NCBI GenBank assembly: GCA_002702065.1
Contig: NZXX01000002.1
Location: 953,723 to 1,017,722, forward strand
Length of the DNA stretch: 64,000 nucleotides
Source: Anaerolineaceae bacterium
GTDB taxonomy: Bacteria > Chloroflexota > Anaerolineae > Aggregatilineales > Phototrophicaceae
Direction of reading: 5' to 3'
In this document: in pieces, positions 29,401 to 37,689 of the stretch
Layout: every line of letters begins with the position of its first letter
How positions within the stretch are numbered: the first letter of the stretch is position 1
Position numbers and translations under genes: made by a program
Notes under the pieces: generated by a model
What the model was told of the DNA's origin: nothing
Database searches by the model: none
What the model saw: the letters and a program-made list of their open reading frames with translations, nothing else

Positions 29401-30963
29401 AAACTGGAATAGCAACAAACTGCCCACATAAATTAATACGATGCCGCCCAGCCGGACCGGGTCGAGGACCGGGGCTTCGTCGCCAAAGTGACGTATGATC
29501 AGCCACATGCCGGCGGCGAACATCACCAGCGGTACAGCAATCGCGCCGATGCCGAATAACTGCGACAGAAAGGTATTGATCGCTTCGGTCAACTGTCCTT
29601 TGGTCGCGGACATGCTGCTGAAGAACAGCGCCAGCGACGCCAGCACCAGGCCAACGCCCAGAATGTCCAGCTTGTTATCCAGGCTGAGGCCGCTTTCATC
29701 AATGCGCGGGGCCTTGCTGGCACGTTCCAGCTTTTCGCGGGTGGTCGCGCGGGCCGGCTTTTCCTCTTTCTGGCCGATAAATGGGAGTCTGGAGGTTAGC
29801 GCGCTTAGGCCGCCGCCACTCGCTTTCGCGGCGCCACCAGAGCGGGACGCTGCTGAAGATGAGGGCGTATTGCCCCCGGAACGGCTGCCAAATGCGCCGG
29901 ATGACCCGCCACCGGGCCGACTGCTTGCACCGGAAGCCGTGCTGCTGCGACCAGCACCAGACTGGTCGCTGCCCTCTTTGCCGCCAAATGGCAGCTTGGA
30001 GCGCAAATTGCCCAGCCCTTGTGTCACGCCGCTCAGCGGGCTGCTGCCACCGCTTTTGCCAGCACCGCCTGATGCGCTTGATGTGGGCCGGCTGGCCGGT
30101 TTTTTGTCACCGCCGCCCGGTAGTTTGGAGCGCAAATTGCCCAGCCCCTGTGTCACACCGCTCAGCGGGCTGCTGCCACCAGAGCTGCCACCGGAACCGC
30201 CGCTGGAACTGCGTTGGGCCGGTTTATTATCGGGCTTGCTGCCCCCGCCGCCCGGCAATTTCGAGCGCAGACCGCCCAGTCCACCGCCGGAACGCTGGCT
30301 AGAGCCGCCTGAAGAACCGGCGCTCGATGAACTGCTGCTGCCTGATCCGCCTGACCCTGATGATGAGGCGCCAAAGCGACTCTCACGCGTGGGTGGTGGA
30401 CTGCCCGGTGGGGGTGAAGAGGATGAAGCTGACCGGAACGGGCTGGATGATGGCCGCGCCGGGTTTGCGCTGCTGCTGCTCGGTGGCGGCCCACTCGACC
30501 GTTCGTTACGCGGTTCGTCGTCTTCCTCCTCATCCTCGTCATCGCGCCGCCCACCGATCACACCACTGTAAAAGGGCGTGCGGCCAGAGCCGGAGCTGCC
30601 CGCGCCACCAGATGCGCCGGGGCGTGAACTGCCGGATGAGCCAGAACCAGAAGATGTAGAACCGAATGGCCCGGAGCCGCCGCTGCTACTGCTGCTGCTG
30701 CCGCTGCCATAACGCGATTGAAAACCACCGGGACGATTGCCCGGTAAACCGGAGGTATCGCGCCCTCCGCTTGAGCTGCCGGAGCCACCTGCCGGGCGGG
30801 ATGAGGATGAGCCAAAGCTGCCTGATCCCGAACTTGACCCCGGTGCAGAAAATGGTCTGACCGGTGGACGGCGGCTCTGGAAACGATCTAGAACTTCATC
30901 GTCATCTTCGTTCTCATCGTCTTCGTCCAGATATTCGTCGTCACGATCCAGGTCGTCTGTCAT
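26404..30963 (-). CDS. ftsK: DNA translocase FtsK with very long low-complexity tail and linker
   Basis: FtsK pumps DNA through the division septum. This 1519-residue version starts with an acidic then Ser/Gly/Pro-rich tail (about 1-425), followed by four membrane helices (about 435-620), a Pro/Gln-rich linker (about 640-1030), and the motor. The motor has Walker A GTTGSGKS (Lys near 1181), Walker B YIVVIIDELADLMM, and the C-terminal gamma winged helix (SLLQRRLRIGYTRAARLIDM) that reads orienting DNA sequences. The usual SpoIIIE/FtsK length is 750-1330. ATG at 30963 has AGGGA six bases upstream; a TTG two codons earlier is less likely. The N-tail carries internal repeats. Confidence 0.95.
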   Translation of the reverse strand: MTDDLDRDDEYLDEDDENEDDDEVLDRFQSRRPPVRPFSAPGSSSGSGSFGSSSSRPAGGSGSSSGGRDTSGLPGNRPGGFQSRYGSGSSSSSSGGSGPFGSTSSGSGSSGSSRPGASGGAGSSGSGRTPFYSGVIGGRRDDEDEEEDDEPRNERSSGPPPSSSSANPARPSSSPFRSASSSSPPPGSPPPTRESRFGASSSGSGGSGSSSSSSAGSSGGSSQRSGGGLGGLRSKLPGGGGSKPDNKPAQRSSSGGSGGSSGGSSPLSGVTQGLGNLRSKLPGGGDKKPASRPTSSASGGAGKSGGSSPLSGVTQGLGNLRSKLPFGGKEGSDQSGAGRSSTASGASSRPGGGSSGAFGSRSGGNTPSSSAASRSGGAAKASGGGLSALTSRLPFIGQKEEKPARATTREKLERASKAPRIDESGLSLDNKLDILGVGLVLASLALFFSSMSATKGQLTEAINTFLSQLFGIGAIAVPLVMFAAGMWLIIRHFGDEAPVLDPVRLGGIVLIYVGSLLLFQFLESFNPAYAGINLTNPEELRLQLELSYMLGKGGGWLGSEIYYWLVTSWTEAGMIVFMIGMYIIGFMLLLRISAAELAIFVISIWRSFADAQRRRSQTREARARLRAAELAAAAESRVSISKPAAAELPAGQSPALPTGEAAEARPIPITMGGRTVTAFYDGNEAVDASGQPQGGNGQSAQPSIAARLFSAVPLLGSSSESVEAGSNGEQKSGGMFSGLFNRGDKPSAEPTPAAPQAAAPTAEQPASAQAQPQQPPKPAVTPFNAADSTRPAPQQPTAPAASVQSAPAETKPEDQPARVGDLLRSSGPATTSPFGRPTTPASQPRPSQPVLDDDEDDEDDDEQLNISAARDSSPTPQRPGESAWARPSAQGTPSPQTQNLSVDERRERLNAIRSGQGAQPTGTSQPTAAPNNGGQPQRPQQPAASAAAPPAQQQQPRQPIVFGTLDEDQNGNNGASRPSAGQPQGQGASPAFGRPSGPPAAPAAPPRKRRDWKLPDHRTLLSSGSETDFDREVLLKAARTIEETLQSFGAPGRVVEVNTGPVITQFGVEPDYLTSRSGKKSRVKVGAIAQLDKDLQLALGAKSIRIEAPVPGKGYVGIEVPNEEASLVSLRDVMESDQFRKIKSKSPLALALGQSVDGTPISADLSAMPHLLVAGTTGSGKSVLVNAIICSILINNPPDKVKFIMVDPKRVELTGYNGIPHLVAPVVVDLERTVGVLKWVTREMDERYKQFSTAGARNIEDFNKHLPSEREPMPYIVVIIDELADLMMMAPDETERVITRIAALARATGIHLVIATQRPSVDVVTGLIKANFPARVAFAVAGGVDSRVILDQPGAERLLGKGDMLYLSGNAPAPLRLQGVFLSDDEIANITRYWKRQNAEQPEPHIIKSLSVDDAPEEARAVQSPAENRFAAQAAFWDVDDDDDGVELHDRVKDDRDELYDQAVEMVRRLNKASVSLLQRRLRIGYTRAARLIDMMEAEGIVGPAQEGSKPREVLPPQA
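29991..30180 (-). repeat. Coding tandem repeat inside the FtsK N-terminal tail
   Basis: Two nearly identical ~60-bp segments (29991-30052 and 30121-30180) both encode SPLSGVTQGLGNLRSKLP; the period is 43 codons. Degenerate versions encoding GLGGLRSKLP and GLSALTSRLP flank them (about 30255-30287 and 29776-29815), making four copies of a short amphipathic unit in the disordered tail. Confidence 0.8.
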
Positions 30964-31060
30964 GTCCAATCCCTAAAAACTCAGATTACGGATGGATGTT
31001 GTCTCATAGCGACATTACGTCGAGTTAATCATATCATACTTCAGGGTTGCTGACGATTAG

Positions 31061-31080
31061 AATAGAACAAGAGTTCTATT
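31061..31080. promoter_or_regulatory. Inverted repeat resembling a LexA box, upstream of ftsK
   Basis: AATAGAAC and GTTCTATT are perfect arms separated by four bases. The core GAAC-N4-GTTC is the layout of the Gram-positive-type SOS box. It lies about 100 bp before the ftsK start and 120 bp before the divergent membrane-protein gene. No lexA gene is in the window, so the link to SOS is inference. Confidence 0.5.
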
Positions 31081-31202
31081 AGAATTGCGTTCGAACTTAA
31101 CGCATCCTTTTGTCAGCTCTTTCCGTATAGGTTTACGAGCCGACCGGCGCACGGGTTGCACGAATGGCGCTACAATGAGGTTTCAACCAAAGGAAAACCG
31201 CT

Positions 31203-31742
31203 ATGCGCATTTTCAGTCTGATCGCACTGAGTATCATGGTGATTGTGGTGGGGTATCTGGCACTGCACGAACCGGCGGCGCGTGGGACCTTCGACAGCTT
31301 TGCCGCCCTCAATGTGGAGGCCGCCATCAGCGCCGCCAATGGGACGATTATCGCGGCGATGCTGTTTGTCATCATTCGCACCCTGCTGTATCTGGTTGTG
31401 GGGGCCGTGGTCAATTTTGCCCGTTTGCGCTGGCGGCAGGCGCTGTTTCTGGCGCTGGTGCTGGGCCTCAAGCTGGTGATCGCGTGGGTGATCTATCTGG
31501 GCTTGTTTACATACTCGCGCGAGATTGGCTTTACGCGCATATTGTGGAACCTTCAGGACCTGGGTATCGACACCAGCGCGACCGCCGTGGTCGCCCTGTC
31601 GACGGTCAATATTGCCTGCATCGCCATCATCCCCGACCTGCTGGTGAACTTCCTCTCTGGCCGCGATGAAATGACGCTGATTCAGGCGCGCCGCAAGCGC
31701 CATGACGAAATTGTCGACCAACCTCCACGCATCGAGGCGTAA
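31203..31742 (+). CDS. Membrane protein of unknown function
   Basis: The 179-residue product has four likely membrane helices: about 3-22, 45-68, 80-103 and 125-150. A basic C-terminal tail follows (QARRKRHDEIVD). I recognise no family. AAAGGA seven bases before the ATG supports the start. It is divergent from ftsK and shares its promoter region. Confidence 0.75.
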   Translation: MRIFSLIALSIMVIVVGYLALHEPAARGTFDSFAALNVEAAISAANGTIIAAMLFVIIRTLLYLVVGAVVNFARLRWRQALFLALVLGLKLVIAWVIYLGLFTYSREIGFTRILWNLQDLGIDTSATAVVALSTVNIACIAIIPDLLVNFLSGRDEMTLIQARRKRHDEIVDQPPRIEA

Positions 31743-31815
31743 GGGGTGAAGTGTTTCAAGCTATTCACAACGTTGTAGCAAGAGCGAAAAAGTCCTTAAA
31801 CGGCAATTAGATGGG

Positions 31816-32304
31816 TTAGCAGGTATGCACTGTCCATTCATATAAGACGCCATTTATCGGATCTTCACGAGGTGTACCTAAATACCTAAAACCACACTTT
31901 TCAGCGACTCTTTGCGAAGCTTTGTTATCACGCGAGGTGATAATGATAAGGCGACTGAGGTCAGTTTTAGTTCGAACATACTGGGTTAGTAGCGTCAACA
32001 TTTTTGTTCCAACTCCCTGCCCGCGCACACATTGCTGAAACAGATGATAGGCAACTAGAGCTTCATTGGCTGTTTGATCAATGTCGTGCAAGAGAATTTG
32101 CCCAACGAGTTCTTGCTCAGCGTAAACAGAAAAATAGTAAACCGTTTCGCTGTCTCTAGCTTGTGCCAACCAGTAATATGCTTCTTCCCGAACGTCCTCT
32201 GCTACCTTTGTGTGTTGAAATATCTCAACGGTTGGTGGTCTCAGGGAAACCGTTCCCGTTTGATAGACTTGCCCTTGGTGGAAGGTCATATCTTTAGTTC
32301 TCAT
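31816..32304 (-). CDS. GNAT-family N-acetyltransferase in an AT-rich patch
   Basis: The protein has the GNAT core: VYAEQELVGQILLHDID strands, then the acetyl-CoA loop QQCVRGQGVGTKML and the final RVAEKCGFRYLG segment. Length (about 162 residues) is normal. Such enzymes acetylate amines of small molecules or proteins. The start is uncertain among 32322 (TTG), 32304 and 32289 (ATG), none with a proper ribosome site. Base use differs from its neighbours: 26 of 60 bases are G/C in 31861-31920 and 24 of 60 in the next line, against 41 of 60 in 32461-32520, which suggests recent transfer. Confidence 0.85.
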   Translation of the reverse strand: MRTKDMTFHQGQVYQTGTVSLRPPTVEIFQHTKVAEDVREEAYYWLAQARDSETVYYFSVYAEQELVGQILLHDIDQTANEALVAYHLFQQCVRGQGVGTKMLTLLTQYVRTKTDLSRLIIITSRDNKASQRVAEKCGFRYLGTPREDPINGVLYEWTVHTC

Positions 32305-32379
32305 ACCTTGTGAGTTTGTCAATTATAGCCTGTAACCTCCAAGAGGAGTTTTCAATTGCCCGTTGCTTTTAGGTGCTGT

Positions 32380-33267
32380 TTAATGGTGGGTTTCAGCATA
32401 AATGCCCAGATGGTTCGCAACTGGACGTTCGCGGGCCGGGATACGGGTATGAATGGCTGAACCAAGCTGCACGGGTTCGCCGTTTTCGCCTGCCATCACC
32501 AGTGTGGCGGACCCGCCGCCATCGAGATTGATCGCATCATATCCGCCCAGCTCAATGACAAGCTCAGCCAGTTCTGGCAGGGTGATGCCCTCGCTGTAAT
32601 TGGGCTGCCGACCATCCACGACCATGAGCAGCAATGTTCGCCCGGTCTGGTCGAGCGCGACGACGGTACGCGGGTGCGGTTGTTGCAGGTACGCATCATC
32701 TCCCCAGCTTGCGTTATAGGCGCCATCCCTGAGCAGCGTCAGACCCGAAACGGCATTGTAAATATCGGCTGCCTCTGGCGCTTCAAACGTAACCCGGTTG
32801 TCTGCCGTGATATACACCGCCGCTGAATGCTCGTCCGGAGCATAGCCCTGTGTAACCACTTCGCCGCGTGACACGGTGTATCCGCGCGCATTGACGCCAT
32901 CGCCCACATGCGGGTAATAATCCCACGGACCATTATCGCGCCAGGGGTCAAAGAAATCACCGTTCACGGCTACCTGAAGGTTAAATGCCTGAAGGAACTG
33001 AGAAGTGGTGCGGGCCTGATAGTCAAACCCGGCAAGGGCATCCTTGGGTGTGACCAGAAAACCAATACCTGGTGCGTCCAGATCAACCGTCACAACGTGC
33101 AGAATGATCGGGCGCGGCTGGTGGCGGATTTCTCGCCGGTAGGTGATGCCTTCAAATAGTGGCTGGTTGTTCATGGGTTGAGGCAGGGGACGGTTGTTGT
33201 ACCAAAGCCCGTAACCCCCTGCCAGTATCAGCGATGCAATGAGTAGATACAGTAAAAGTCGGCGCAA
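32380..33267 (-). CDS. Membrane-anchored phosphodiester glycosidase (NAGPA) domain protein
   Basis: A signal anchor (1-24) is followed by a NAGPA-type domain (PF09992-like) with its characteristic PHPRTVVALDQTGRTLLLM, VDGRQPNYSEGITLPELAE and YDAINLDGGGSATL. Family members cleave phosphodiester-linked sugars, as in exopolysaccharide or sugar-phosphate processing; it should act outside the membrane. The frame begins at TTG 33267, because the next ATG would remove the hydrophobic anchor. Only three bases separate it from the stop of the upstream PA14-like gene, so the two are probably co-transcribed. Confidence 0.88.
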   Translation of the reverse strand: MRRLLLYLLIASLILAGGYGLWYNNRPLPQPMNNQPLFEGITYRREIRHQPRPIILHVVTVDLDAPGIGFLVTPKDALAGFDYQARTTSQFLQAFNLQVAVNGDFFDPWRDNGPWDYYPHVGDGVNARGYTVSRGEVVTQGYAPDEHSAAVYITADNRVTFEAPEAADIYNAVSGLTLLRDGAYNASWGDDAYLQQPHPRTVVALDQTGRTLLLMVVDGRQPNYSEGITLPELAELVIELGGYDAINLDGGGSATLVMAGENGEPVQLGSAIHTRIPARERPVANHLGIYAETHH

Positions 33268-33270
33268 AAC

Positions 33271-34461
33271 TCAGCCTGTGACCGGGATGCTGTTGATATT
33301 GGCGTTGGCCTCGATGCGGCCATAACGCGCGCTGACCCAGCCAACCACGCCGTTGTAATCGACCAGCCACCACAGGTTGTTCGCGTCGCGGCCCAGCACA
33401 GCGGCCTCTGCTTCGAACGGCATCTTGCCGGTGACTGCAAAGTCCGTGCCCGGCCCGCTGCGAATATTCAGCGAATCCGCTGCGCTGATCGTATAGCCGG
33501 TGGGCGGTGGTGCATCGATGGGGGCGGCAGGCTGCTGTGCCACAGCGCCGGAATCCGGCAGCGTATAAAGCTGGTCAATCGGCCTGGAATCGAGCACGAC
33601 GACGTTGAACTCGACAAAGCCGGGGCCGGTGGCGTCGTAATACTCGACGGTCAGCCGGTACTCACCTTTGGCGACGGTAAACGTGTGGGTGTAGATCTGG
33701 CCAGTGGCGGCGTGCCACTCGTCAATGACGCGGTTGCCATTGATGTACACGCGTACGCCATCATCCGCCCGCACCCGCATCTGATAGGTGCCATCTGCCA
33801 GCGGTTGAATGCTCTCCCAGCGTACCGAAAAGTGATCCGCAGGCATGTCTTCGCGCGGCGGGTCGGTGTTGAAGGTGCGGGTGGCGCTGTTCTCGTTGCG
33901 TTTGAACTTGAACGGCTCAGCCAGATTAGGGTTGTCATAGTAAGCCGCCTGCCACGGGTTGGGCGTCAGCGCTGGGGCGGATGTAAAAATAACCGGAAGC
34001 TGCGGCGCGTCGGACCCGGGTGTCACCCGCGCCCAGTCGAACTGAATATAGGCTTCGCGGACTTCCTCGCGGTAATCGATCTGGATGTGATGCAGGCCTT
34101 CGGGCAGGGTCACATCGGCGGTCAGCAACCGGCCCGGCTGCCCCTTGCCGAACGTATCGATGATCGGGGCATAGGCGACGGATACGCGTACCTGATCATC
34201 GGCCAGCGCCGAAAAGCGATAGGTCCCGGCCTGAAAATAGACATCGGTGGTGAAACGAATGCTGAAGTTGTCGTCGGGCAAATCGGCTGGCGCCCCCAGC
34301 CCCCAGTCAAAATTGATGGCGCTTTCCTGCCGTTCGTATTTGTCCCCGCCGATGAGATAGGGGTTGTCGTAATACTCGGCTTTCCATGTCACGCCCGGTT
34401 GAGCCGCCACCGGCCCGGCCACGCCTACCGCCAGTATCAGCAAAATTATGAGTCGCAGCAT
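33271..34461 (-). CDS. Secreted protein with two PA14-like domains and an SH3 domain
   Basis: After a signal peptide (1-20, ending VAGPVAA) come two PA14-type beta-barrel modules. Each begins with WKAEYYDNPYL or WQAAYYDNPNL and includes ADDQVRVSV or RADDGVRVYINGNRV. A C-terminal bacterial SH3 domain follows (ADSLNIRSGPGTDFAVTG to VDYNGVVGWVSARYG). PA14 modules bind carbohydrate and SH3b domains bind cell wall peptides, so a cell-envelope role is likely. I set the start at ATG 34461 with AGGAG seven bases upstream; the longer open frame has no such support. It is followed by the NAGPA protein gene. Confidence 0.88.
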   Translation of the reverse strand: MLRLIILLILAVGVAGPVAAQPGVTWKAEYYDNPYLIGGDKYERQESAINFDWGLGAPADLPDDNFSIRFTTDVYFQAGTYRFSALADDQVRVSVAYAPIIDTFGKGQPGRLLTADVTLPEGLHHIQIDYREEVREAYIQFDWARVTPGSDAPQLPVIFTSAPALTPNPWQAAYYDNPNLAEPFKFKRNENSATRTFNTDPPREDMPADHFSVRWESIQPLADGTYQMRVRADDGVRVYINGNRVIDEWHAATGQIYTHTFTVAKGEYRLTVEYYDATGPGFVEFNVVVLDSRPIDQLYTLPDSGAVAQQPAAPIDAPPPTGYTISAADSLNIRSGPGTDFAVTGKMPFEAEAAVLGRDANNLWWLVDYNGVVGWVSARYGRIEANANINSIPVTG

Positions 34462-34569
34462 TGGACGCTCCTGAATGCGAACTTGAATGATATGATTATA
34501 CCTGTGAAACCGGCCTGCGCGTGCACCACCGCAGGTCAATCGCAGGGCATTTTGCAATGAGGATCGACC

Positions 34570-35265
34570 ATGACCACCCCCATCTTCGAGGCTGTCCTGT
34601 TCGACATGGACGGCGTGATTATCGACACCCACGCACAGGTCACACGTTTCTGGCTGCGGCTGGCCGAACGCAGCAATGTGACGCTGACGGATGATGACTT
34701 TGTACAGCATATTCATGGGCGCAAGGCCGAGCATACACTGGGGCAGTTTTTCCCGAATGTCACGGACGCCATGTGGGCCGAAGCGATGGTAGACCTGGAG
34801 GCTGAAGAAGCCGTTACCCAGTACACGCCCATTCCCGGTGTCACCCGTCTGGTGCGGGCGCTCAAGGAGGCTGGCGTACCGGTGGCGCTGGTGACCAGTG
34901 CCGAGCCGTCGAAACCGGCGATTGTGCTGCCGCAGCTTCAGATCGACGATTGTTTTGTGGCGCAGGTCACAGCTTTTGACGTGGATCGTGGCAAGCCGTA
35001 TCCGGATTGTTACCGGCTGGGAGCGCAGCGGGTGGGCAAAACGCCGGAACGCTGTCTCGTATTTGAGGATTCGCTCAGCGGGGCCGAAGCAGCGCTAAGA
35101 GCAGGCACAACCTGCGTCGGTGTGAATCATAGCCCGGACGCGCTGATGCAGCTGGGTACGGCCCACGTGATCCCCGATTTTACGCAGGCGCGGGTCGAAA
35201 CCACGCCGACTGGCCCGGTGCTGCATCTGGCGGCGGATTACGTCATTCGGTTCGCGCTTTCGTGA
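34570..35265 (+). CDS. HAD-superfamily phosphatase (beta-phosphoglucomutase-like)
   Basis: All four HAD motifs are present: nucleophile Asp12 and Asp14 in LFDMDGVIID, Ser/Thr in LVTSAEP, Lys in DRGKPYPDCY and the acidic pair in CLVFEDSLSGAEAA. A helical cap of about 65 residues follows motif 1. Relatives are sugar-phosphate phosphatases or beta-phosphoglucomutases; the exact substrate is unknown. GAGGA precedes the ATG. The gene is divergent from the PA14-SH3 gene and converges on the PP2C-like gene with a 7-bp gap. Confidence 0.92.
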   Translation: MTTPIFEAVLFDMDGVIIDTHAQVTRFWLRLAERSNVTLTDDDFVQHIHGRKAEHTLGQFFPNVTDAMWAEAMVDLEAEEAVTQYTPIPGVTRLVRALKEAGVPVALVTSAEPSKPAIVLPQLQIDDCFVAQVTAFDVDRGKPYPDCYRLGAQRVGKTPERCLVFEDSLSGAEAALRAGTTCVGVNHSPDALMQLGTAHVIPDFTQARVETTPTGPVLHLAADYVIRFALS

Positions 35266-35272
35266 CCGGCAC

Positions 35273-36265
35273 CTACAGTTCAACATAAATGCCGGTGCAG
35301 TCGTCCTGGACTTTGAAACGCGGGTACAGGTCACGGCTGGAATCCGCCTGCTTGACCCTGCTTAACGCCTCGAAATAGCCGTTCATACCGTCGCGTTCGA
35401 TTCGTTCGCGCATGGCCTGATACCGTGCCGCCCGTGCATCGGCGCTTTCCGCCAGCGGTGCGGGCCAGGGGAATCCGTCGCTGCACACCAGTACGCCCTG
35501 TACGCCGTTCAGTTCGATATGGCCCTGCTGCATATAGGCGGCGAGTTCCGGCAGGCCGTTGAGGATGCCAACCCCGATGGCCGGGTCAGGCGTGCCTGCT
35601 GCATCGACATAATTGTGATACAGCCCATTGCGGCGGTTGCGGTCATCCACCCGTACATCGTGCAGCACGTCGCTCAGGTGATCTGCGGCGTGATCGGCCT
35701 GCACCTGCCGGGCCAGTTGCAGCGCTTCCTCGTCGTAATTGTCCATCTGGTCGCCGGTCGGGATACTGATGCCACCATCAGCATGAAACAGCAGCAGCAT
35801 CGTATCACCCGCATGGGCATACGTCAGGCGGTTCTGGCCCCGGTCGATATGGACCGCCGTCGCGACACAGGCGGGCAGCGCCAGCCGCATCAGGCGTGGG
35901 TCTTCGTCGAGATAGGCGGCAAGCTGTGGTTCACGCTGGCGCAGGGCGTTCGCGCTCAGTTCGCCGTATACCTGTATCAAGCCGTCTCGAATCTGCTGAT
36001 TGGCGCGCAGCAAGAATGCCGGTGGGTCAAACGGATCGCCGGATTGATAAAAGACGGCTCTGGCAGTCTGTGACGCAAAGCGGGCAGCATTCACCCCCGC
36101 GCCATACTGCTCGAACAACGCTTTTGTCTGATCAGTAGGCAGGCGCTGCTTGGCCCCATCAGCCACAAACAAAGCGATGGATTCGCCATCGGTGCGGACC
36201 GCGCATGCATCTTCATTCAGACGATTCGGCAGCGGGGCGGCTTCATAAACGATCGAAATTTTCAC
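35273..36265 (-). CDS. PP2C-like protein phosphatase
   Basis: The 330-residue protein shows the spaced acidic motifs of PP2C metal-dependent phosphatases: RLNEDACAV, LFVADGAKQ, TYAHAGDTMLLL, GVLVCSDGF and VQDDCTGIYV. No membrane segment or kinase partner is seen nearby, so it may be a free regulatory Ser/Thr phosphatase. The fold is more divergent than PrpC/Stp, with an insertion of about 100 residues before the HAGDT strand. Start ATG 36265 follows an AGTACAGGT region with only a weak ribosome site. Confidence 0.82.
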   Translation of the reverse strand: MKISIVYEAAPLPNRLNEDACAVRTDGESIALFVADGAKQRLPTDQTKALFEQYGAGVNAARFASQTARAVFYQSGDPFDPPAFLLRANQQIRDGLIQVYGELSANALRQREPQLAAYLDEDPRLMRLALPACVATAVHIDRGQNRLTYAHAGDTMLLLFHADGGISIPTGDQMDNYDEEALQLARQVQADHAADHLSDVLHDVRVDDRNRRNGLYHNYVDAAGTPDPAIGVGILNGLPELAAYMQQGHIELNGVQGVLVCSDGFPWPAPLAESADARAARYQAMRERIERDGMNGYFEALSRVKQADSSRDLYPRFKVQDDCTGIYVEL

Positions 36266-36381
36266 TGCGGACCTGTACTCCGTTCTGATTAATAGCTCAC
36301 ATGTAACTCAGCGTTTTCTCATCAGCTTTCCATATTGTAGTAAAATTGAGAGACCATATCCCCATATGTGGTTGAAAGGTA

Positions 36382-37557
36382 ATGAAGATGTCTTTTTCTC
36401 TCCGGCGTCGAGCAGCCATCGCAGGCAGTGGCCTGCTGCTGGTTGCTTTCGGATTTTTCATCGGCACATCGATCTTACCCGGTGTGGCCAGCAGTTTACC
36501 GGCCCCTGTACTGCTGGAAGCGCCGCTCCAGCAAGCAACCCCCGACCTCAACCAACTCGACCTGACCGATTACGAACGCCAGCTTGCCAGTATTTATAAC
36601 ACGGCCAGCGCGTCCGTTGTATCGATTAATGTGTCGACACGTGGCAACGCATTCAGCGAAGGGTCATCCGGCTCCGGCTTTGTCTACAATCAGGATGGTT
36701 ACATCGTCACGAATAACCATGTGGTGGACGGCGCGGTGCCCGGTGGCATCGAAGTGAACTTTGTGGATGGCACCATCGTTCGCGGCGAAGTGGTTGGCCT
36801 GGACCCGGATTCGGACCTGGCGGTGCTGCGGGTGAATGTCCCGGCGGAAATCCTGCGCCCGGTTGTGCTGGGCAATTCGGACAATCTGGTCATCGGCCAG
36901 ACGACGCTGGCAATCGGCAGCCCCTTCGGCCAGCGCTGGACCCTGACGACGGGCGTGGTCAGTGCGCTGGACCGCACCATTCAGGGCCTGACCGATTTTT
37001 CAATTGGCTCCGTGATTCAGACGGACGCGGCGATTAACCCCGGCAACAGCGGTGGCCCGTTGTTTAACCTGCGCGGCGAGGTGATCGGCGTCAATTCGCA
37101 GATCGTCAGCGGCACACGCAGTAATTCGGGCATCGGTTTTGCCGTGCCTTCCAACCTGGTCGAGCGCGTTGTGATGGATATCCTCAACGAAGGGCGTGTC
37201 AGTTATAGTTATCTGGGCATCAGCGGTGGGCCGGACATGAGCCTGAACCTGATTGAGACGCTCAATCTGCCCAATAATCTGCGCGGCGTGGTCATCAGCA
37301 GCGTGGTGCCCAACGGCCCGGCGGACCTGGCTGGTTTGCAGAACCCCAGCACCCGCGTGGATAGTCAGGGCAATCAGGTCCCCTCATCAATCGACATTAT
37401 TACCGCTATTGATGGCGTGCCGGTATCGGGCATGAACAACCTTGTGTCATACCTCGCCAGCAATACGCGCCCCGGCGATACGGTCAATCTGGCGGTGTGG
37501 CGCAATGGCCAGCAGATTGTGCTGCCGGTGCAGTTATCCGGACGCCCGAATAACTAA
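36382..37557 (+). CDS. Membrane-anchored HtrA/DegP-type serine protease
   Basis: A signal anchor (about 10-33) is followed by a trypsin-like domain with the full catalytic triad: His113 in IVTNNHVVDG, Asp145 in DPDSDLAVL and Ser223 in NPGNSGGPLF. A single PDZ domain (about 275-385, VVISSVVPNGPADLAGLQ) completes the protein. HtrA proteases degrade or refold damaged proteins outside the membrane. AAGG precedes the ATG. The gene stands alone and ends in a strong terminator. Confidence 0.95.
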   Translation: MKMSFSLRRRAAIAGSGLLLVAFGFFIGTSILPGVASSLPAPVLLEAPLQQATPDLNQLDLTDYERQLASIYNTASASVVSINVSTRGNAFSEGSSGSGFVYNQDGYIVTNNHVVDGAVPGGIEVNFVDGTIVRGEVVGLDPDSDLAVLRVNVPAEILRPVVLGNSDNLVIGQTTLAIGSPFGQRWTLTTGVVSALDRTIQGLTDFSIGSVIQTDAAINPGNSGGPLFNLRGEVIGVNSQIVSGTRSNSGIGFAVPSNLVERVVMDILNEGRVSYSYLGISGGPDMSLNLIETLNLPNNLRGVVISSVVPNGPADLAGLQNPSTRVDSQGNQVPSSIDIITAIDGVPVSGMNNLVSYLASNTRPGDTVNLAVWRNGQQIVLPVQLSGRPNN

Positions 37558-37584
37558 CCCCCAAACCGTTTCATCACCCATTCG

Positions 37585-37604
37585 CCCCGGTTCGCCGGGG
37601 TTTT
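37585..37604 (+). terminator. Intrinsic terminator of the HtrA-type gene
   Basis: CCCCGG-TTCG-CCGGGG forms a perfect GC-rich hairpin with a stable tetraloop, followed by TTTT. Confidence 0.92.
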
Positions 37605-37689
37605 CCATTTTTTAACCGGGATTGTGCCTGGGTTGGGCATTGCATGTATACTTAGTGCAAATGATCAGCCACACAACCCGGACAACACC

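Noticed and set aside
29495..30571. Pro/Leu-rich 358-codon plus-strand frame opposite the FtsK tail
   Set aside because: It mirrors the Ser/Gly-rich coding of FtsK and has no ribosome site or domain.
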